Notes: generated by a model not told the origin, from the letters alone. A DNA stretch of 64,000 nt from Starkeya sp. ORNL1 (GCF_012971745.1 NZ_CP048834.1:1674001-1738000); one strand, 5' to 3'. Shown: positions 34,941 to 45,093, counted from the stretch's first letter. Translations and numbers: made by a program.

Positions 34941-35265
34941 CTTCGCCTCCTCACGATTATTGCCGCCGGGGCGAGCTGATATGAGCCCGGGCGGGAAAGG
35001 CGGGCCTTATACACCTAAGGGCAAGAACAATACCAGACCACGGATGCAGGGTGGATGTTGCATTTGTGAGAAGGTGTTGCGCGTTTGGCGTACCCACCTT
35101 TGGCGATGCGGTGAGGCCGAGGGAAGGAAGAAGACGCTCTGCTTGAACATCCTTCGAGGCCCGGCGTCGCCGGGCACCTCAGGATGACGTCGTGTTTAAA
35201 AGAACCACGTCATCCTGAGGTGCGAGCGTCAGCGAGCCTCGAAGGATGTCCAAGCAGTACGCCCG
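34941..35265. other. Intergenic region DAHP synthase-gor
   Basis: Upstream region of the DAHP synthase gene, somewhat AT-rich around 35020-35070, followed by a palindromic repeat. No ORF supported; no Trp/Phe leader peptide recognised. Confidence 0.4.
35148..35248. repeat. Intergenic palindromic repeat, full copy
   Basis: Tips GCCCGGCGTCGCCGGGC and GCGAGCGTCAGCGAGC, spacer CGTGTTTAAAAGAACC. Confidence 0.85.
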
Positions 35266-36744
35266 CTACTTCGCCGCCGGCACGCCTTCGCGCATCTGCG
35301 ACTCCACCGCGTCCTCGTCGACCATCGGCTCCTCGCCGTGCATCGGCAGCGTGTCGGGCGCCGGCATGTCGCTTGACGGGTCCTTGGTGCGCAGCGTCAC
35401 CAGCTCTTCCGCCGTGCTCGGGTGCAGCGCCATGGTGCGGTCGAAATCGGCCTTGGTGGCGTTGGCGGTGAGCGCGACGCCGACCAGCTGGATCATCTCG
35501 CCGGCGCCTTCGCCGATGATGTGCACGCCCAGCACCTTGTCGGTGCGCTGGTCGACCACGAGCTTCATGAACACCCGCGACGTGCGGCCCGACAGCGTCG
35601 CCTTCAGCGGGCGAAAATCGGTCTTGTAGATGTCGAGCCGGTATCCCTTGGCCCGCGCGTCAGCCTCCGTCAGCCCGACCACGCCGATTTCCGGCTCGGT
35701 GAACACCGCGGTCGGGATCAGCGAATGGTCGACGGTCCAGGGATGGGTGCCGAACACGGTGTCGGCGAAGGCGTGGCCCTCGCGGATCGCCACCGGGGTC
35801 AGCGCCACGCGGTCGGTGACATCGCCGACCGCATAGATGGAGGGCACGCTGGAGCGCGAGCGCGCATCCACCGCCACCGCGCCCTTCATGTCCAGCTCGA
35901 CGCCGACCGCGTCCAGCCCCAGCCCGATGGTGTTCGGGACCCGGCCGATGGCCAGCATCACCTGCTCGGCCTCGAGCGCGCGGCCGTCATTCAGCAGCAC
36001 GCGGCGGCCGTGCGGGGTCTCCTCGATGGCATCGATGGTGACGCCGAACTCGAAGGTGACGCCGTTCGCCGCCAGCTCGCCGGCGATGCGCTCGCGGATC
36101 TCCTCGTCGAAGCCGCGCAGCACCTTGTCGCCGCGATGCACCACGGTGACCCTGGTGCCGAGATCGGCGAGCAGGCTGGCGAATTCCAGCGCGATGTAGC
36201 CGCCGCCCTGGATGATAATGCTTTCCGGCTGCGTCTCCAGATGGAACATCTCGTTGGAGGTGATGCCGAGATGGCAGCCGGGGAAATCCAGCCCGCGATT
36301 GGGGCGCCCGCCGGTGGCGATGAGGATGGTGGCCGCCGTGATCCGCGTGCCGTCGGCAAGGCGCACGGTGTGCGGGTCCTCGATCGCCGCGCGCTGCTTG
36401 ATGATCTCGACATGGCTGCGCGCGAGATTGGTGCCATAGGCCGCCTCCAGCCGGGCGATCTCCCGGTCCTTGTTGGCGATCAGCGTCTTCCAGTCGAAGC
36501 GCGCGCCTTCCACGATCCAGCCAAAGCCGGCGGCGTCCTCGAACTCGTGGGCATAGCGGCCGGCATAGACCAGCAGCTTCTTCGGCACGCAGCCGCGGAT
36601 CACGCAGGTGCCGCCGACGCGGTACTCCTCGGCGATCTTCACCCGCGCGCCGTGATTGGCGGCGATGCGCGCGGCGCGCACCCCGCCGGAACCGGCGCCG
36701 ATGACGAACAGGTCGACATCATGGATGGAGTCGGACGCGGACAT
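35266..36744 (-). CDS. gor: Glutathione-disulfide reductase
   Basis: 492 residues from ATG 36744 (MSASDSIHDVDLFVIGAGSG), with GAGGGG seven bases upstream; the longer frame to 36810 is not needed. FAD site GAGSGGVRAARIAANHGA, redox-active disulfide GGTCVIRGCVPKK, NADPH-binding IIIQGGGYIALEFASLLADL, FAD motif IYAVGDVTDRVALTPVAIRE and C-terminal dimer motif with the catalytic His in MALHPSTAEELVTL. Reduces oxidised glutathione with NADPH. Slightly longer at the C-terminus (acidic tail) than E. coli Gor, as in related alphaproteobacteria. On the same strand as DUF2059 and rpiA but separated from them by the transporter operon. Confidence 0.95.
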   Translation of the reverse strand: MSASDSIHDVDLFVIGAGSGGVRAARIAANHGARVKIAEEYRVGGTCVIRGCVPKKLLVYAGRYAHEFEDAAGFGWIVEGARFDWKTLIANKDREIARLEAAYGTNLARSHVEIIKQRAAIEDPHTVRLADGTRITAATILIATGGRPNRGLDFPGCHLGITSNEMFHLETQPESIIIQGGGYIALEFASLLADLGTRVTVVHRGDKVLRGFDEEIRERIAGELAANGVTFEFGVTIDAIEETPHGRRVLLNDGRALEAEQVMLAIGRVPNTIGLGLDAVGVELDMKGAVAVDARSRSSVPSIYAVGDVTDRVALTPVAIREGHAFADTVFGTHPWTVDHSLIPTAVFTEPEIGVVGLTEADARAKGYRLDIYKTDFRPLKATLSGRTSRVFMKLVVDQRTDKVLGVHIIGEGAGEMIQLVGVALTANATKADFDRTMALHPSTAEELVTLRTKDPSSDMPAPDTLPMHGEEPMVDEDAVESQMREGVPAAK

Positions 36745-36956
36745 GAGATCACCCCTCGGATTAGCCGCTTCCATGTCTGCGCGGCCGATCGCATCGTCAA
36801 GCCGACGCATGGCTGATGCGGGGTTTTCTCATCCTTAAGTCACGCCAGCCAAGTGCTCGACACCTTACGCTGCGCGCACTAGCTTGCCTCTCCATCGGGA
36901 AGGCGGCCCGCCGCGCGGTCAAAGCGGCGCGGACTGTCCCCAATCGGGAGGACCAC

Positions 36957-37928
36957 ATGTTGCATTCATTCCGCGCCCCGCTGCTCGCCATCACGCTGGC
37001 GGCCGGTGCGCTCGCCCCGGGCTCCGCGCTCGCGCAGGTCAGCGAACTCAAGATCATGGCCCCGGCGGCGCCGGGCGGCGGCTGGGACCAGACCGCGCGC
37101 GCCATGCAGCAGACGCTGCAGGGCGAGAAGATCGTGCCGAACGTGCAGGTGCAGAACGTGCCCGGCGCCGGCGGCACCATCGGCCTCGCGCAGTTCGTCA
37201 ACAGCGCCAAGGGCGATCCGAACCAGCTGATCGTCGGCGGCTATGTGATGGTGGGCGCCATCATCACCAACAAGTCGCCGGTGAACCTTTCCCAGGTGAC
37301 GCCGATCGCCCGCCTCACCGGCGAGTTCGAAGCCATCGCGGTGCCGGCCAATTCGCCGCTGAAGTCGATGGCCGACCTGGTCAAGGCGCTGAAGGCGGAT
37401 CCGCAGAAGGTGTCCTGGGCCGGCGGCTCGGCCGGCGGCACCGACCACATCGCGGCGGGCCTGATCGCCAAAGCCATCGGCGTCGACCCGACCAAGGTGA
37501 ACTACATCGCCTTCTCCGGCGGCGGCGAATCCCTCGCCTCCATCCTCGGCGGCAAGGTGACGGTCGGCATTTCCAGCCTCTCGGAATTCGACGCCCAGGC
37601 CAAGGCCGGCAAGCTGCGCATCCTCGCCGTGTCGAGCGCCGAGCGCCTGCCGGACGCCAAGGACATCCCGACCTTGAAGGAGAGCGGCGTCGACGTCGAG
37701 ATCCAGAACTGGCGCATGGTCGCCGCGGCTCCGGGCATCACCGCCGAGCAGAAGGCGACGCTGTCCGGCATCGTCGAGAAGATGGCGAAGTCCAAGACCT
37801 GGATCGACACGCTGAAGGCCAAGGGCTGGGCCGACACCTATCTCGCCGGCCCCGCCTTCGAGGCCCAGCTCGCCAAGGACATCGCCTCGACGCAGACCAT
37901 CCTGAAGGACGTCGGCCTGGCGAACTGA
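36957..37928 (+). CDS. Tripartite tricarboxylate transporter, periplasmic binding protein (TctC/Bug)
   Basis: 323 residues from ATG 36957 with GGGAGG at 36946-36951. Signal peptide [20 protein letters not shown]...SALAQ. Bug-family features: [56 protein letters not shown], then [20 protein letters not shown] and [20 protein letters not shown]. It captures a carboxylate (citrate, tricarballylate or similar) for the TctAB permease encoded downstream. A palindromic repeat stands between this gene and tctB, so expression of the permease may be lower than of the binding protein. Divergent from gor. Confidence 0.92.
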   Translation: MLHSFRAPLLAITLAAGALAPGSALAQVSELKIMAPAAPGGGWDQTARAMQQTLQGEKIVPNVQVQNVPGAGGTIGLAQFVNSAKGDPNQLIVGGYVMVGAIITNKSPVNLSQVTPIARLTGEFEAIAVPANSPLKSMADLVKALKADPQKVSWAGGSAGGTDHIAAGLIAKAIGVDPTKVNYIAFSGGGESLASILGGKVTVGISSLSEFDAQAKAGKLRILAVSSAERLPDAKDIPTLKESGVDVEIQNWRMVAAAPGITAEQKATLSGIVEKMAKSKTWIDTLKAKGWADTYLAGPAFEAQLAKDIASTQTILKDVGLAN

Positions 37929-37995
37929 GGGCGCTGACGGCTTGAGATGTGACGGCCGGGCGGGTCCCGGCCGTCCGTGCTTTCATCTGCTTCAG

Positions 37996-38093
37996 CATCC
38001 TTCGAGGCTCGCTGCGCTCGCACCTCAGGATGAGGTTGTTTTCACATACGACCTCATCCTGAGGTGCCGGCCACCGGCCGGCCTCGAAGGATG
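37996..38093. repeat. Palindromic repeat inside an operon
   Basis: Tips GCTCGCTGCGCTCGC and GCCGGCCACCGGCCGGC. Lies between tctC and tctB, which should be co-transcribed; such hairpins can protect the upstream mRNA. Confidence 0.85.
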
Positions 38094-38221
38094 CCCACGC
38101 AAAGCGGTTCCTTCCGCAACAACCCACAGAAGAACGCATCCTTACCCTGCGGGAGCCCCTTCCGTAGAGGATGGCGCGCACCCTAAGCTCCGATCCCGCC
38201 TGCCCTTCCGGGAACCCCATC

Positions 38222-38707
38222 ATGAGCGACCTGCCCTCCCCTTCATCCAAGCCCGCCCCCGACAAGGCCGGCTTCGTCATCGCTTTCGGCCTCGCCATCC
38301 TCGCCTTGGTGGTGGGATGGGACGCCTGGCGGCTGTCCTCGGTGGCGGCGCATTCGTCGGTAGGCCCCGCGGCCTTCCCCACCATCATCGCCGCCGGCCT
38401 CGCCTTGCTCGCCGTGGCGAACGCGGTGGAAGCGATGAAGGGCGTGGAGGAAGAGCGCCCGCATGACGAGGTCATGCCCATGGCCTGGGTGCTGGCCGGC
38501 CTGCTCGGGCAGATCGCGCTGTTGCCGTTCCTCGGCTTCTCCATCGCCACCGGCTGGCTGTTCGCCGCCACCTCCAAGGGCTTCGGGCGCGGGCCGGTGT
38601 GGGCGCATTTCCTCGCCGGCACCATCATCTGCTTCGTGATCTACGTCATCTTCGCCAAGGGCCTGCAGCTGTCGCTGCCGGCCGGCCCGCTCGAAAAGCT
38701 GATCTGA
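38222..38707 (+). CDS. tctB: Tripartite tricarboxylate transporter, small permease subunit (TctB)
   Basis: 161 residues from ATG 38222. Four hydrophobic segments (about 16-34, 46-66, 85-103, 120-145): FVIAFGLAILALVVGWDAWR, SSVGPAAFPTIIAAGLALLA (the Gly-Pro-x-x-(F/Y)-P motif of TctB), LLGQIALLPFLGFSIATGWL and FLAGTIICFVIYVIF. Pairs with TctA 12 bp downstream. Confidence 0.9.
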   Translation: MSDLPSPSSKPAPDKAGFVIAFGLAILALVVGWDAWRLSSVAAHSSVGPAAFPTIIAAGLALLAVANAVEAMKGVEEERPHDEVMPMAWVLAGLLGQIALLPFLGFSIATGWLFAATSKGFGRGPVWAHFLAGTIICFVIYVIFAKGLQLSLPAGPLEKLI

Positions 38708-38719
38708 GGGCGCCGCGCA

Positions 38720-40231
<1,512 letters not shown>

Positions 40232-40247
40232 GGGCGTCCTGCGTGGG

Positions 40248-40345
40248 CATCCTTCGAGGCTCGCTACGCTCGCACCTCAGGATGACGTGGTTCTCATACG
40301 CGACGTCATCCTGAGGTGCCCGGCAAAGCCGGGCCTCGAAGGATG
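40248..40345. repeat. Intergenic palindromic repeat, full copy
   Basis: Tips GCTCGCTACGCTCGC and GCCCGGCAAAGCCGGGC, spacer GTTCTCATACGC. Confidence 0.85.
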
Positions 40346-40369
40346 CTCACGCGGGCGACCCCAGAACGC

Positions 40370-40404
40370 AAAAAAAGGCCCGGCACAGCGTGCCGGGCCT
40401 TTTT
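40370..40404. terminator. Bidirectional rho-independent terminator
   Basis: Seven As (40370-40376), perfect 10-bp stem GGCCCGGCAC / GTGCCGGGCC (40377-40386 and 40390-40399) with loop AGC, then five Ts. Serves the convergent tctA (+) and DUF2059 (-) genes. Confidence 0.93.
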
Positions 40405-40424
40405 GGTGTGAAGCGCAGAACACG

Positions 40425-40988
40425 TCAGATCGTGTAGCCGCGCTTCTTCATCTCTTCGCGCACCTTGGTCTCGACCTCGCGGGCGAGCTTGGCGCTCCAG
40501 GTCTGGACGCCGCGCATGCCGCCATCGAGGATGACCTGGCGGCGTTCCACCAGCTTCTTGCCGACCGGCGTGCCGTAGAAGGCGATCAGTTCCTTCAGCT
40601 CGGCCTCGCTGAACTGGGCGGCGTAAGTGCGGGCCAGCACGTCGGTGATCTCGCCGCGGCGGCCCTCATATTGCGGGATCAGCTGGGTCGCGACCTCGCG
40701 CAGGTCGCGGATCAGGTCCGGATTGGCCTGCACGAAGCCGCCCGCGGTCTGTTCGATGACGCCCGGGATCAGGGAGTCGAAGCTCTTGCCCTCGCCATTG
40801 ACGTCGAGCAGTTGCCGGGCGAGCGCGATCTGCGCCGCGCTCGGCTCCGGCGCCTTGGGCGCGGCCGCCGCGCCGGGCGCGGGTGCGGTCTGGGCGAAGG
40901 CAGGCGCCGCCGCGACCACGGTGAGAGCGGTGAGGCCGATGCCGATCAGGCCGCGCAGGCCGGCCTTTCCGCCCAATGATACGCGCAT
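40425..40988 (-). CDS. DUF2059 domain-containing secreted protein
   Basis: 187 residues from ATG 40988 (RBS GAGGGAGA); signal peptide with LIGIGLTALTVVAAAPAFAQ. After a Pro/Ala linker the DUF2059 domain (about 60-175) begins SAAQIALARQLLDVNGEGKS and contains RTYAAQFSEAELKELIAFYG followed by TPVGKKLVE, the family signature. Function unknown; commonly found between rpiA and gor in Hyphomicrobiales. The stop is 22 bp from rpiA start, so it is probably in one operon behind rpiA. Confidence 0.9.
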   Translation of the reverse strand: MRVSLGGKAGLRGLIGIGLTALTVVAAAPAFAQTAPAPGAAAAPKAPEPSAAQIALARQLLDVNGEGKSFDSLIPGVIEQTAGGFVQANPDLIRDLREVATQLIPQYEGRRGEITDVLARTYAAQFSEAELKELIAFYGTPVGKKLVERRQVILDGGMRGVQTWSAKLAREVETKVREEMKKRGYTI

Positions 40989-41010
40989 GAAAATCTCCCT
41001 CGCCAAATGC

Positions 41011-41712
41011 TCAGCCGCGTTCCAGCACGGTGACGCCGCCGGGGCCTGCGAGCATGACACGGCTCGCAAGCCCGATGAAAAGCCCATGTTCCACAACGCC
41101 GGGCACCTCCGCCAGACGCGCCGCCAGCAGAGCGGGGTCGGCAATGGCGCCATAAGCGGCGTCGAGGATCAGGTGTCCCTGATCCGTGACGAAAACATGG
41201 CCGTCGGCGCCGCGACGCAGCGTGAGCAGCCCGTGACAGCCCGCCGCGCGCGCCGCCTTGTCGATGCCGCGGCGGATGGCCGCGACGCCGAAATCCACCA
41301 CCTCGATCGGCAGCGGGAACTTGCCGAGCGTGTCGACCTTCTTGCTGGCATCGGCGATGACGATCATCTGCTGTGCCGCGGAAGCCACGATCTTCTCGCG
41401 CAGCAGCGCGCCGCCGCCGCCCTTGATCAGCGCGAGATCCGGCCCGACCTCGTCGGCGCCGTCGATGCACAGGTCCAGCGCCGGATATTCGTCGAGCGTG
41501 CCGAGCGGGATGCCGAGCGCTTCCGCCTGCTTGCGGGTCGCCTCCGAGGTCGGCACGCCGACCACGTCGAGCCCCTCGGCGACACGGGCGCCGAGCAGCT
41601 CGACCAGATGGCGCGCGGTCGAGCCGGTGCCGAGCCCCAGCTTCATGCCGGAGCGGACCAGATCGAGCGCGCGCGCGGCGGCCTCGCGTTTCAGCAGTTC
41701 GGCGTCAGACAT
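41011..41712 (-). CDS. rpiA: Ribose-5-phosphate isomerase A
   Basis: 233 residues, standard length. Phosphate/substrate motifs [40 protein letters not shown] and [14 protein letters not shown] (catalytic Asp and Glu regions), and [12 protein letters not shown]. Interconverts ribose 5-phosphate and ribulose 5-phosphate in the pentose phosphate pathway. First gene of a probable rpiA-DUF2059 operon. Confidence 0.95.
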   Translation of the reverse strand: MSDAELLKREAAARALDLVRSGMKLGLGTGSTARHLVELLGARVAEGLDVVGVPTSEATRKQAEALGIPLGTLDEYPALDLCIDGADEVGPDLALIKGGGGALLREKIVASAAQQMIVIADASKKVDTLGKFPLPIEVVDFGVAAIRRGIDKAARAAGCHGLLTLRRGADGHVFVTDQGHLILDAAYGAIADPALLAARLAEVPGVVEHGLFIGLASRVMLAGPGGVTVLERG

Positions 41713-41843
41713 CTCATGTTCCCAATATCGACGCGCTGCCTAGCGCCGAACGGGCGCGAGGACAAGCGCGCGAATGGTTTTAGAGGTGCGACGGGGCGAC
41801 CTTGTGGCCTTATGGTTGCTATGGGCGGGGCGTTGCGGGCGAG

Positions 41844-41941
41844 CATCCTTCGAGGCTCGCTGCGCTCGCACCTCAGGATGACGTTCATCTAAAAAGCCAC
41901 GTCATCCTGAGGTGCCCGGCAAAGCCGGGCCTCGAAGGATG
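41844..41941. repeat. Intergenic palindromic repeat, full copy
   Basis: Tips GCTCGCTGCGCTCGC and GCCCGGCAAAGCCGGGC, spacer TTCATCTAAAAAGCC. Upstream of rpiA and at the end of the next minus-strand gene. Confidence 0.85.
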
Positions 41942-41958
41942 CTGAAGCAGAGCGCCCC

Positions 41959-42417
41959 TTACTTCGCCGGCGGGGTGCACACCACGCTGGCCTCGGTGCC
42001 GCCGCCGGCCTTCGGCATGTCGCGCACATAGCACACGCTCATCTCGCCGGTGTCGCGATTGACCCGGAACACGCCGGTCTCGCCGGAATAGAGGGTGGAG
42101 ATCAGCTCATACGAGCCCGCCTTCTGCGGCCCGGCGCTGGCATCCTTGGCAAAGCACTTGGTGACGCCGACCAGGCTGCCTTCCGGCCGCTCGAACTGGC
42201 AGGCCGACATCTCGCCGGTGGCGCTGTTCACCGAATAGATGCGATTGGCCTGCGCCGAGGGCGGCGACCGGAAGCCGTAGGCCGGCAATTGCTGGGCAGG
42301 CGATTGCTGGGCCTGCGCCGGCGCCACCGCCAGCCCCCCCGCGACCATGGACCCCACGACCAGGCCCGGCAGTAAAGCGGGCAACTTTTTGGCGAGGGGC
42401 CGGATGTTGCAGTTCAT
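41959..42417 (-). CDS. Secreted hypothetical protein with two GEMSxC repeats, 152 aa
   Basis: ATG 42417 has AGGAGA eight bases upstream. Signal peptide LLPGLVVGSMVAGGLAVAPA...AQA. Mature part has two related units: RIYSVNSATGEMSACQFE (near 58-75) and GVFRVNRDTGEMSVCYVRD (near 114-132), and three or four cysteines. The duplicated beta-hairpin-like units suggest an internal repeat. I do not recognise a family. Its upstream region is shared with the divergent gph gene. Confidence 0.7.
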   Translation of the reverse strand: MNCNIRPLAKKLPALLPGLVVGSMVAGGLAVAPAQAQQSPAQQLPAYGFRSPPSAQANRIYSVNSATGEMSACQFERPEGSLVGVTKCFAKDASAGPQKAGSYELISTLYSGETGVFRVNRDTGEMSVCYVRDMPKAGGGTEASVVCTPPAK

Positions 42418-42586
42418 CGATCTTCTCCTGAGAGCGCCGCCGATTCCCATCCTGTCACGGCCGTGCGAGATTTGCAGCGACGCGTGTCGGATGGACGCGG
42501 CACGCTGGACAGCAAAAGCGGCAGGATTGTAGGCAAGAGGCGGGGCGCCAAAGCCGCGCCAAGGATTTTCGCCGAGGAGATTGTTC

Positions 42587-43297
42587 ATGGTCGATCGTGC
42601 CACCGCGCCTGCCGTCATCGCCTTCGATCTCGATGGCACCCTGGTCGACACTGCACCCGATCTGCTCGACACGCTCGACGTGGTGCTGGACGAGGCCGGC
42701 GCACCCCGCCTGGCGCGCGAGGACACCCGCAAGATGATCGGCGCCGGCGCCCGCGCGCTGGTGCAGCGCGGCCTCGATGCCGCCGGCATCCGTCTCGACA
42801 AGCCGGAAGCCGACCAGCTCTATGAGCGCTTCCTGGAGCATTACGCCGCCCACATCGCCGACAGTTCCGCGCCCTTCCCCGGGCTGATCCCGGCGCTCGA
42901 TGCGCTCACCGCGCAGGGCCATGTGCTGGCGGTGTGCACCAACAAGCTGGAATATCTCTCGCGCCTGCTGCTGGATCGTCTCGGCCTCACCGAGCGCTTC
43001 GCGGTGATCGCCGGCGCCGATACCTTCAAGGTGCACAAGCCGGACGCCGGCCACCTGATCGGAACCATCGAGCGCGCCGGCGGCCATGTGGAGCGCGCCG
43101 TCATGGTGGGCGACAGCGTCACCGACGTGCTCACCGCCCGCAACGCCCGGGTGCCGGTGATCGTGGTGCCATTCGGCTACACCGACACCCCGGCCGCCGA
43201 GCTGGGTGGCGACGTGCTGATCGAGCATTTCGACCTGCTGCCGCAGACCGTGGAGCGCCTGCTCTCCCCGGCCGGATGGCGCGCGGCGCGGGCTTGA
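42587..43297 (+). CDS. gph: Phosphoglycolate phosphatase (HAD superfamily)
   Basis: 236 residues from ATG 42587 with GAGGAGA at 42574-42580 (a TTG two codons earlier is in frame). HAD motif I AFDLDGTLVDTAPDLLDT, motif II VCTNK, Lys in FKVHKPDAGHLIGT, and motifs III/IV VMVGDSVTDVLTARNA. Dephosphorylates 2-phosphoglycolate formed during DNA repair or oxygenation. Neighbour of rpiA on the opposite strand, a conserved arrangement in the order. Confidence 0.92.
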   Translation: MVDRATAPAVIAFDLDGTLVDTAPDLLDTLDVVLDEAGAPRLAREDTRKMIGAGARALVQRGLDAAGIRLDKPEADQLYERFLEHYAAHIADSSAPFPGLIPALDALTAQGHVLAVCTNKLEYLSRLLLDRLGLTERFAVIAGADTFKVHKPDAGHLIGTIERAGGHVERAVMVGDSVTDVLTARNARVPVIVVPFGYTDTPAAELGGDVLIEHFDLLPQTVERLLSPAGWRAARA

Positions 43298-43307
43298 TCA
43301 AACAGCC

Positions 43308-43585
43308 ACCTCATCCTGAGGTGCCGGCCAGAGGCCGGCCTCGAAGGATGGCCGTCCCCGATGGCCGCGCTCTGCGTGAGCATCCTTCGAGGCTCGCTCC
43401 GCTCGCACCTCAGAGCCTGATTCAAAATTCGACTTATCCGTTGAGGGAGCCACCTTTCCACCCTCATCCCCGGACTTGATCCGGGGATCCAGACTTCAAC
43501 CGGGTGCATGCGGAGGGGCTGGATCCCCGGATCAAGTCCGGGGGTGAGGGCCAATTGGAGTTTTCGGTCAGGCTCTCAGGATGAC
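43308..43585. repeat. Palindromic repeat, arms swapped and interrupted by an insertion
   Basis: Here the TCATCCTGAGG...CCTCGAAGGATG arm (43308-43350) comes first and the CATCCTTCGAGG arm (43381 onward) second. The second is cut after CACCTCA at 43412 and resumes at 43576 as TCAGGATGACG. Confidence 0.85.
43413..43575. mobile_element. Small non-coding insertion element (MITE-like), 163 bp, with TCA duplication
   Basis: Left end GAGCCTGATTCAAAA, right end read inward GAGCCTGACCGAAAA; exact 3-bp flank TCA at 43410-43412 and 43576-43578. The middle holds a different hairpin: CATCCCCGGACTTGATCCGG and its inverted mate CCGGATCAAGTCCGG. It has the same terminal signature as the 202-bp element at 4882-5083. 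Confidence 0.75.
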
Positions 43586-43693
43586 GTGGCTGGTTATCGA
43601 CAGGCACAACCCACCACCGCGCTTGACGCCTCCGGGCCGACACTCTAAATCCTGCCGCCTCGATGGCGACGTGTCGGTTCGCATGAACCAGAC

Positions 43694-43768
43694 GGGCGAT
43701 TAGCTCAGCGGGAGAGCACTCCCTTCACACGGGAGGGGTCGCAGGTTCAATCCCTGCATCGCCCACCA
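43694..43768 (+). tRNA. tRNA-Val (anticodon CAC), CCA encoded
   Basis: Acceptor stem GGGCGAT / ATCGCCC, D-arm TAGCTCAGCGGGAGAGCA, anticodon arm CTCCC TTCACAC GGGAG (anticodon CAC, reads GUG), T-arm GCAGG TTCAATC CCTGC, discriminator A then CCA. Reads valine GUG codons. The DNA that follows is gene-poor with atypical content, as often seen downstream of tRNA integration sites, but no second copy of the tRNA 3' end was found. Confidence 0.96.
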
Positions 43769-44034
43769 TCATTTGCCTTCATTTTCAATGAGGCGCGACC
43801 ATCACCCCGAGAGGTCGGTTTGCACAGACGTGCGAACATATGCGCAACTCGGCAGGCAAATCCGTGGAAAATCCGTGGACTGCGTTCATGGACCGTTCCG
43901 ACCCCCTGGCCGCTTCGGCGTTGAACCTGGGCGAAGCGGAAGCTTCGAAGGCACTAGCTTTACGGAAATGTAAATTGCGGGCGCATGCCCAATGAAGCAA
44001 CCATCGAGCGACGTTCTATAAGAGCGATAGGCCG
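43769..44034. other. Gene-poor stretch after tRNA-Val
   Basis: No supported gene. There is an imperfect tandem AAATCCGTGG (near 43858-43879) and a weak GCCTTCATT/AATGAGGC dyad right after the tRNA that may end its transcript. Confidence 0.4.
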
Positions 44035-44196
44035 ATGGGAATTCTGGGGAAGAGGCGGTACACGCCTCCGACGCTCAAGAAGTCGACGGTATTGTCGTCC
44101 GTAACCGCGGCACCAGTGTCGCGTTCCGGATCTCGTCCGTCCACAAAGCATGAGACGCAAACAGCAGCCACCGGTAAGACCAGCGGCGCCGAGTGA
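44035..44196 (+). CDS. Lasso-peptide-leader-like small peptide, 53 aa
   Basis: Opens MGILGKRRYTPPTLKKSTVL and continues LSSVTAAPVSRSG. The spacing Tyr-x2-Pro-x-Leu-x9-Thr-Ala equals that of the lasso leader consensus (Y-x2-P-x-L-x3-G-x5-T-x), except that the consensus Gly is Thr. The putative core after TA is long, and no Asp/Glu stands at core position 7-9 for ring closure. No precursor-processing genes (transglutaminase-like B, asparagine-synthetase-like C) are in the window. RBS weak. Possibly a decayed or non-lasso member of this leader family. Confidence 0.4.
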   Translation: MGILGKRRYTPPTLKKSTVLSSVTAAPVSRSGSRPSTKHETQTAATGKTSGAE

Positions 44197-44599
44197 CGAA
44201 CGGCTCGATGGGCCGTGGAAACGCCGGCGGAAGCGCCAGGCGCCCGCCTGCGACTTGGCGTACCGATGGCGTGAAGCCCTATGAGATCGTCACCCGCCGC
44301 ATCACGGTGTTCAACATCGACGTGACGCAGGTGGAGGGCGGCTGCTGGGTATATGGCGGGCACTTCTGGCCGAAGCGGACGCCAGGGATTTCCGCCCGGT
44401 CACGCCGGAAGAACAGTCCGATGATCGAACAAAATCACCTGCAAGGAACATTGCAATGGTATCGGAAGCTTGGGGATAGCTGCTATTGCGCAACACTTAG
44501 GGAAGGTTGTGCTCAAGCGGCAGCTGATCTTCATTGACGGGCATCGAAACCGCTCGCAACCTTCGCTGGCTAAGATTGTAGCGATTTGGGGGCCTACCT
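44197..44599. other. Intergenic stretch with an unsupported open frame
   Basis: A 114-codon plus-strand frame (44193-44537, containing KPYEIVTRRITVFNIDVTQV) is open, but it has no RBS, recognisable domain or convincing composition. It might be a remnant. Nothing else recognised. Confidence 0.3.
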
Positions 44600-44701
44600 A
44601 TGAAGCCGTATACCGCACCTCGCCTGATCAAGTCCGGCACGCTTTCCTCTGTCACCGCCGGCGCCAACTTCTCCGGGAAGAAGGCGAAGCCGATCCAGTG
44701 A
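44600..44701 (+). CDS. Lasso-peptide-leader-like small peptide, 33 aa
   Basis: MKPYTAPRLIKSGTLSSVTA followed by GANFSGKKAKPIQ. It matches the lasso leader consensus exactly: Tyr4, Pro7, Leu9, Gly13, Thr19 in the penultimate leader position, then Gly21 as would-be core residue 1. GGGGG at 44587-44591 is a good RBS and a perfect terminator hairpin follows. The 13-residue core lacks an Asp or Glu, so it cannot form a normal lasso ring. Such orphan leader-type peptides occur in alphaproteobacteria; their role is unknown. Shares LSSVTA with the peptide at 44035. Confidence 0.6.
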   Translation: MKPYTAPRLIKSGTLSSVTAGANFSGKKAKPIQ

Positions 44702-44709
44702 CGATTGAA

Positions 44710-44740
44710 CCGCTCACCCGGCCACGCGCCGGGTGAGCGG
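44710..44740 (+). terminator. Strong hairpin after the 33-aa peptide
   Basis: Perfect 13-bp stem CCGCTCACCCGGC / GCCGGGTGAGCGG with loop CACGC, nine bases after the stop codon, followed by CTTTC. The T-tract is short, but position and stability fit a terminator. Confidence 0.75.
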
Positions 44741-45093
44741 CTTTCACGGCCCCGCCTGGCATGGCACCGGTTGCGCCGCCAGGCTGGAGGGATATGCAAC
44801 GTCTACAGCCTCGCCACGAATCCGTAGGCGATCATTCGCATCACCACCGCTCTCCGTGGCTTCCTTTTCGGCTGGCTATTCTTCGCGCCGGTCGTCGTCT
44901 TCGTTCGCAGCGAAGTCCTGCTTCGGAAAAAGCGCCACCCAACCTTCAGGCCGGGTGGCGCAAGTGCTTGCGTATGGGCCCCGGACGGGAAGAACCGGAG
45001 CCCGGATCAACGCACCGTCACAGGCCCGGTTTCAGCACATGCCTGTGTTGCGGCTCACGCTCCAGGCGGGATCGGGATTCCCCTCACCGCGCG
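44741..45093. other. Intergenic region between peptide gene and DUF992 gene
   Basis: Contains the minus-strand terminator at 44926-44961. A stretch reading FLFGWLFFAPVVVFVRSEVL (about 44860-44920, plus strand) looks like a membrane segment but lacks a start codon, so no gene is called. Confidence 0.35.
44926..44961 (-). terminator. Rho-independent terminator of the DUF992 gene
   Basis: On the minus strand: stem GCGCCACCC / GGGTGGCGC (44953-44961 and 44932-44940) with a 12-base loop, then TTTTT (44931-44927). Lies about 130 bp past the DUF992 stop. Confidence 0.8.

Noticed and set aside
43769..44034. Phage attachment site next to tRNA-Val
   Set aside because: No repeat of the tRNA 3' end and no integrase found within the window.
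44193..44537. 114-codon frame containing KPYEIVTRRITVFNIDVTQV, considered as a third leader-like peptide
   Set aside because: A Tyr and a Thr are correctly spaced, but Pro, Leu and Gly of the leader pattern are absent, and there is no RBS; coincidence is likely.
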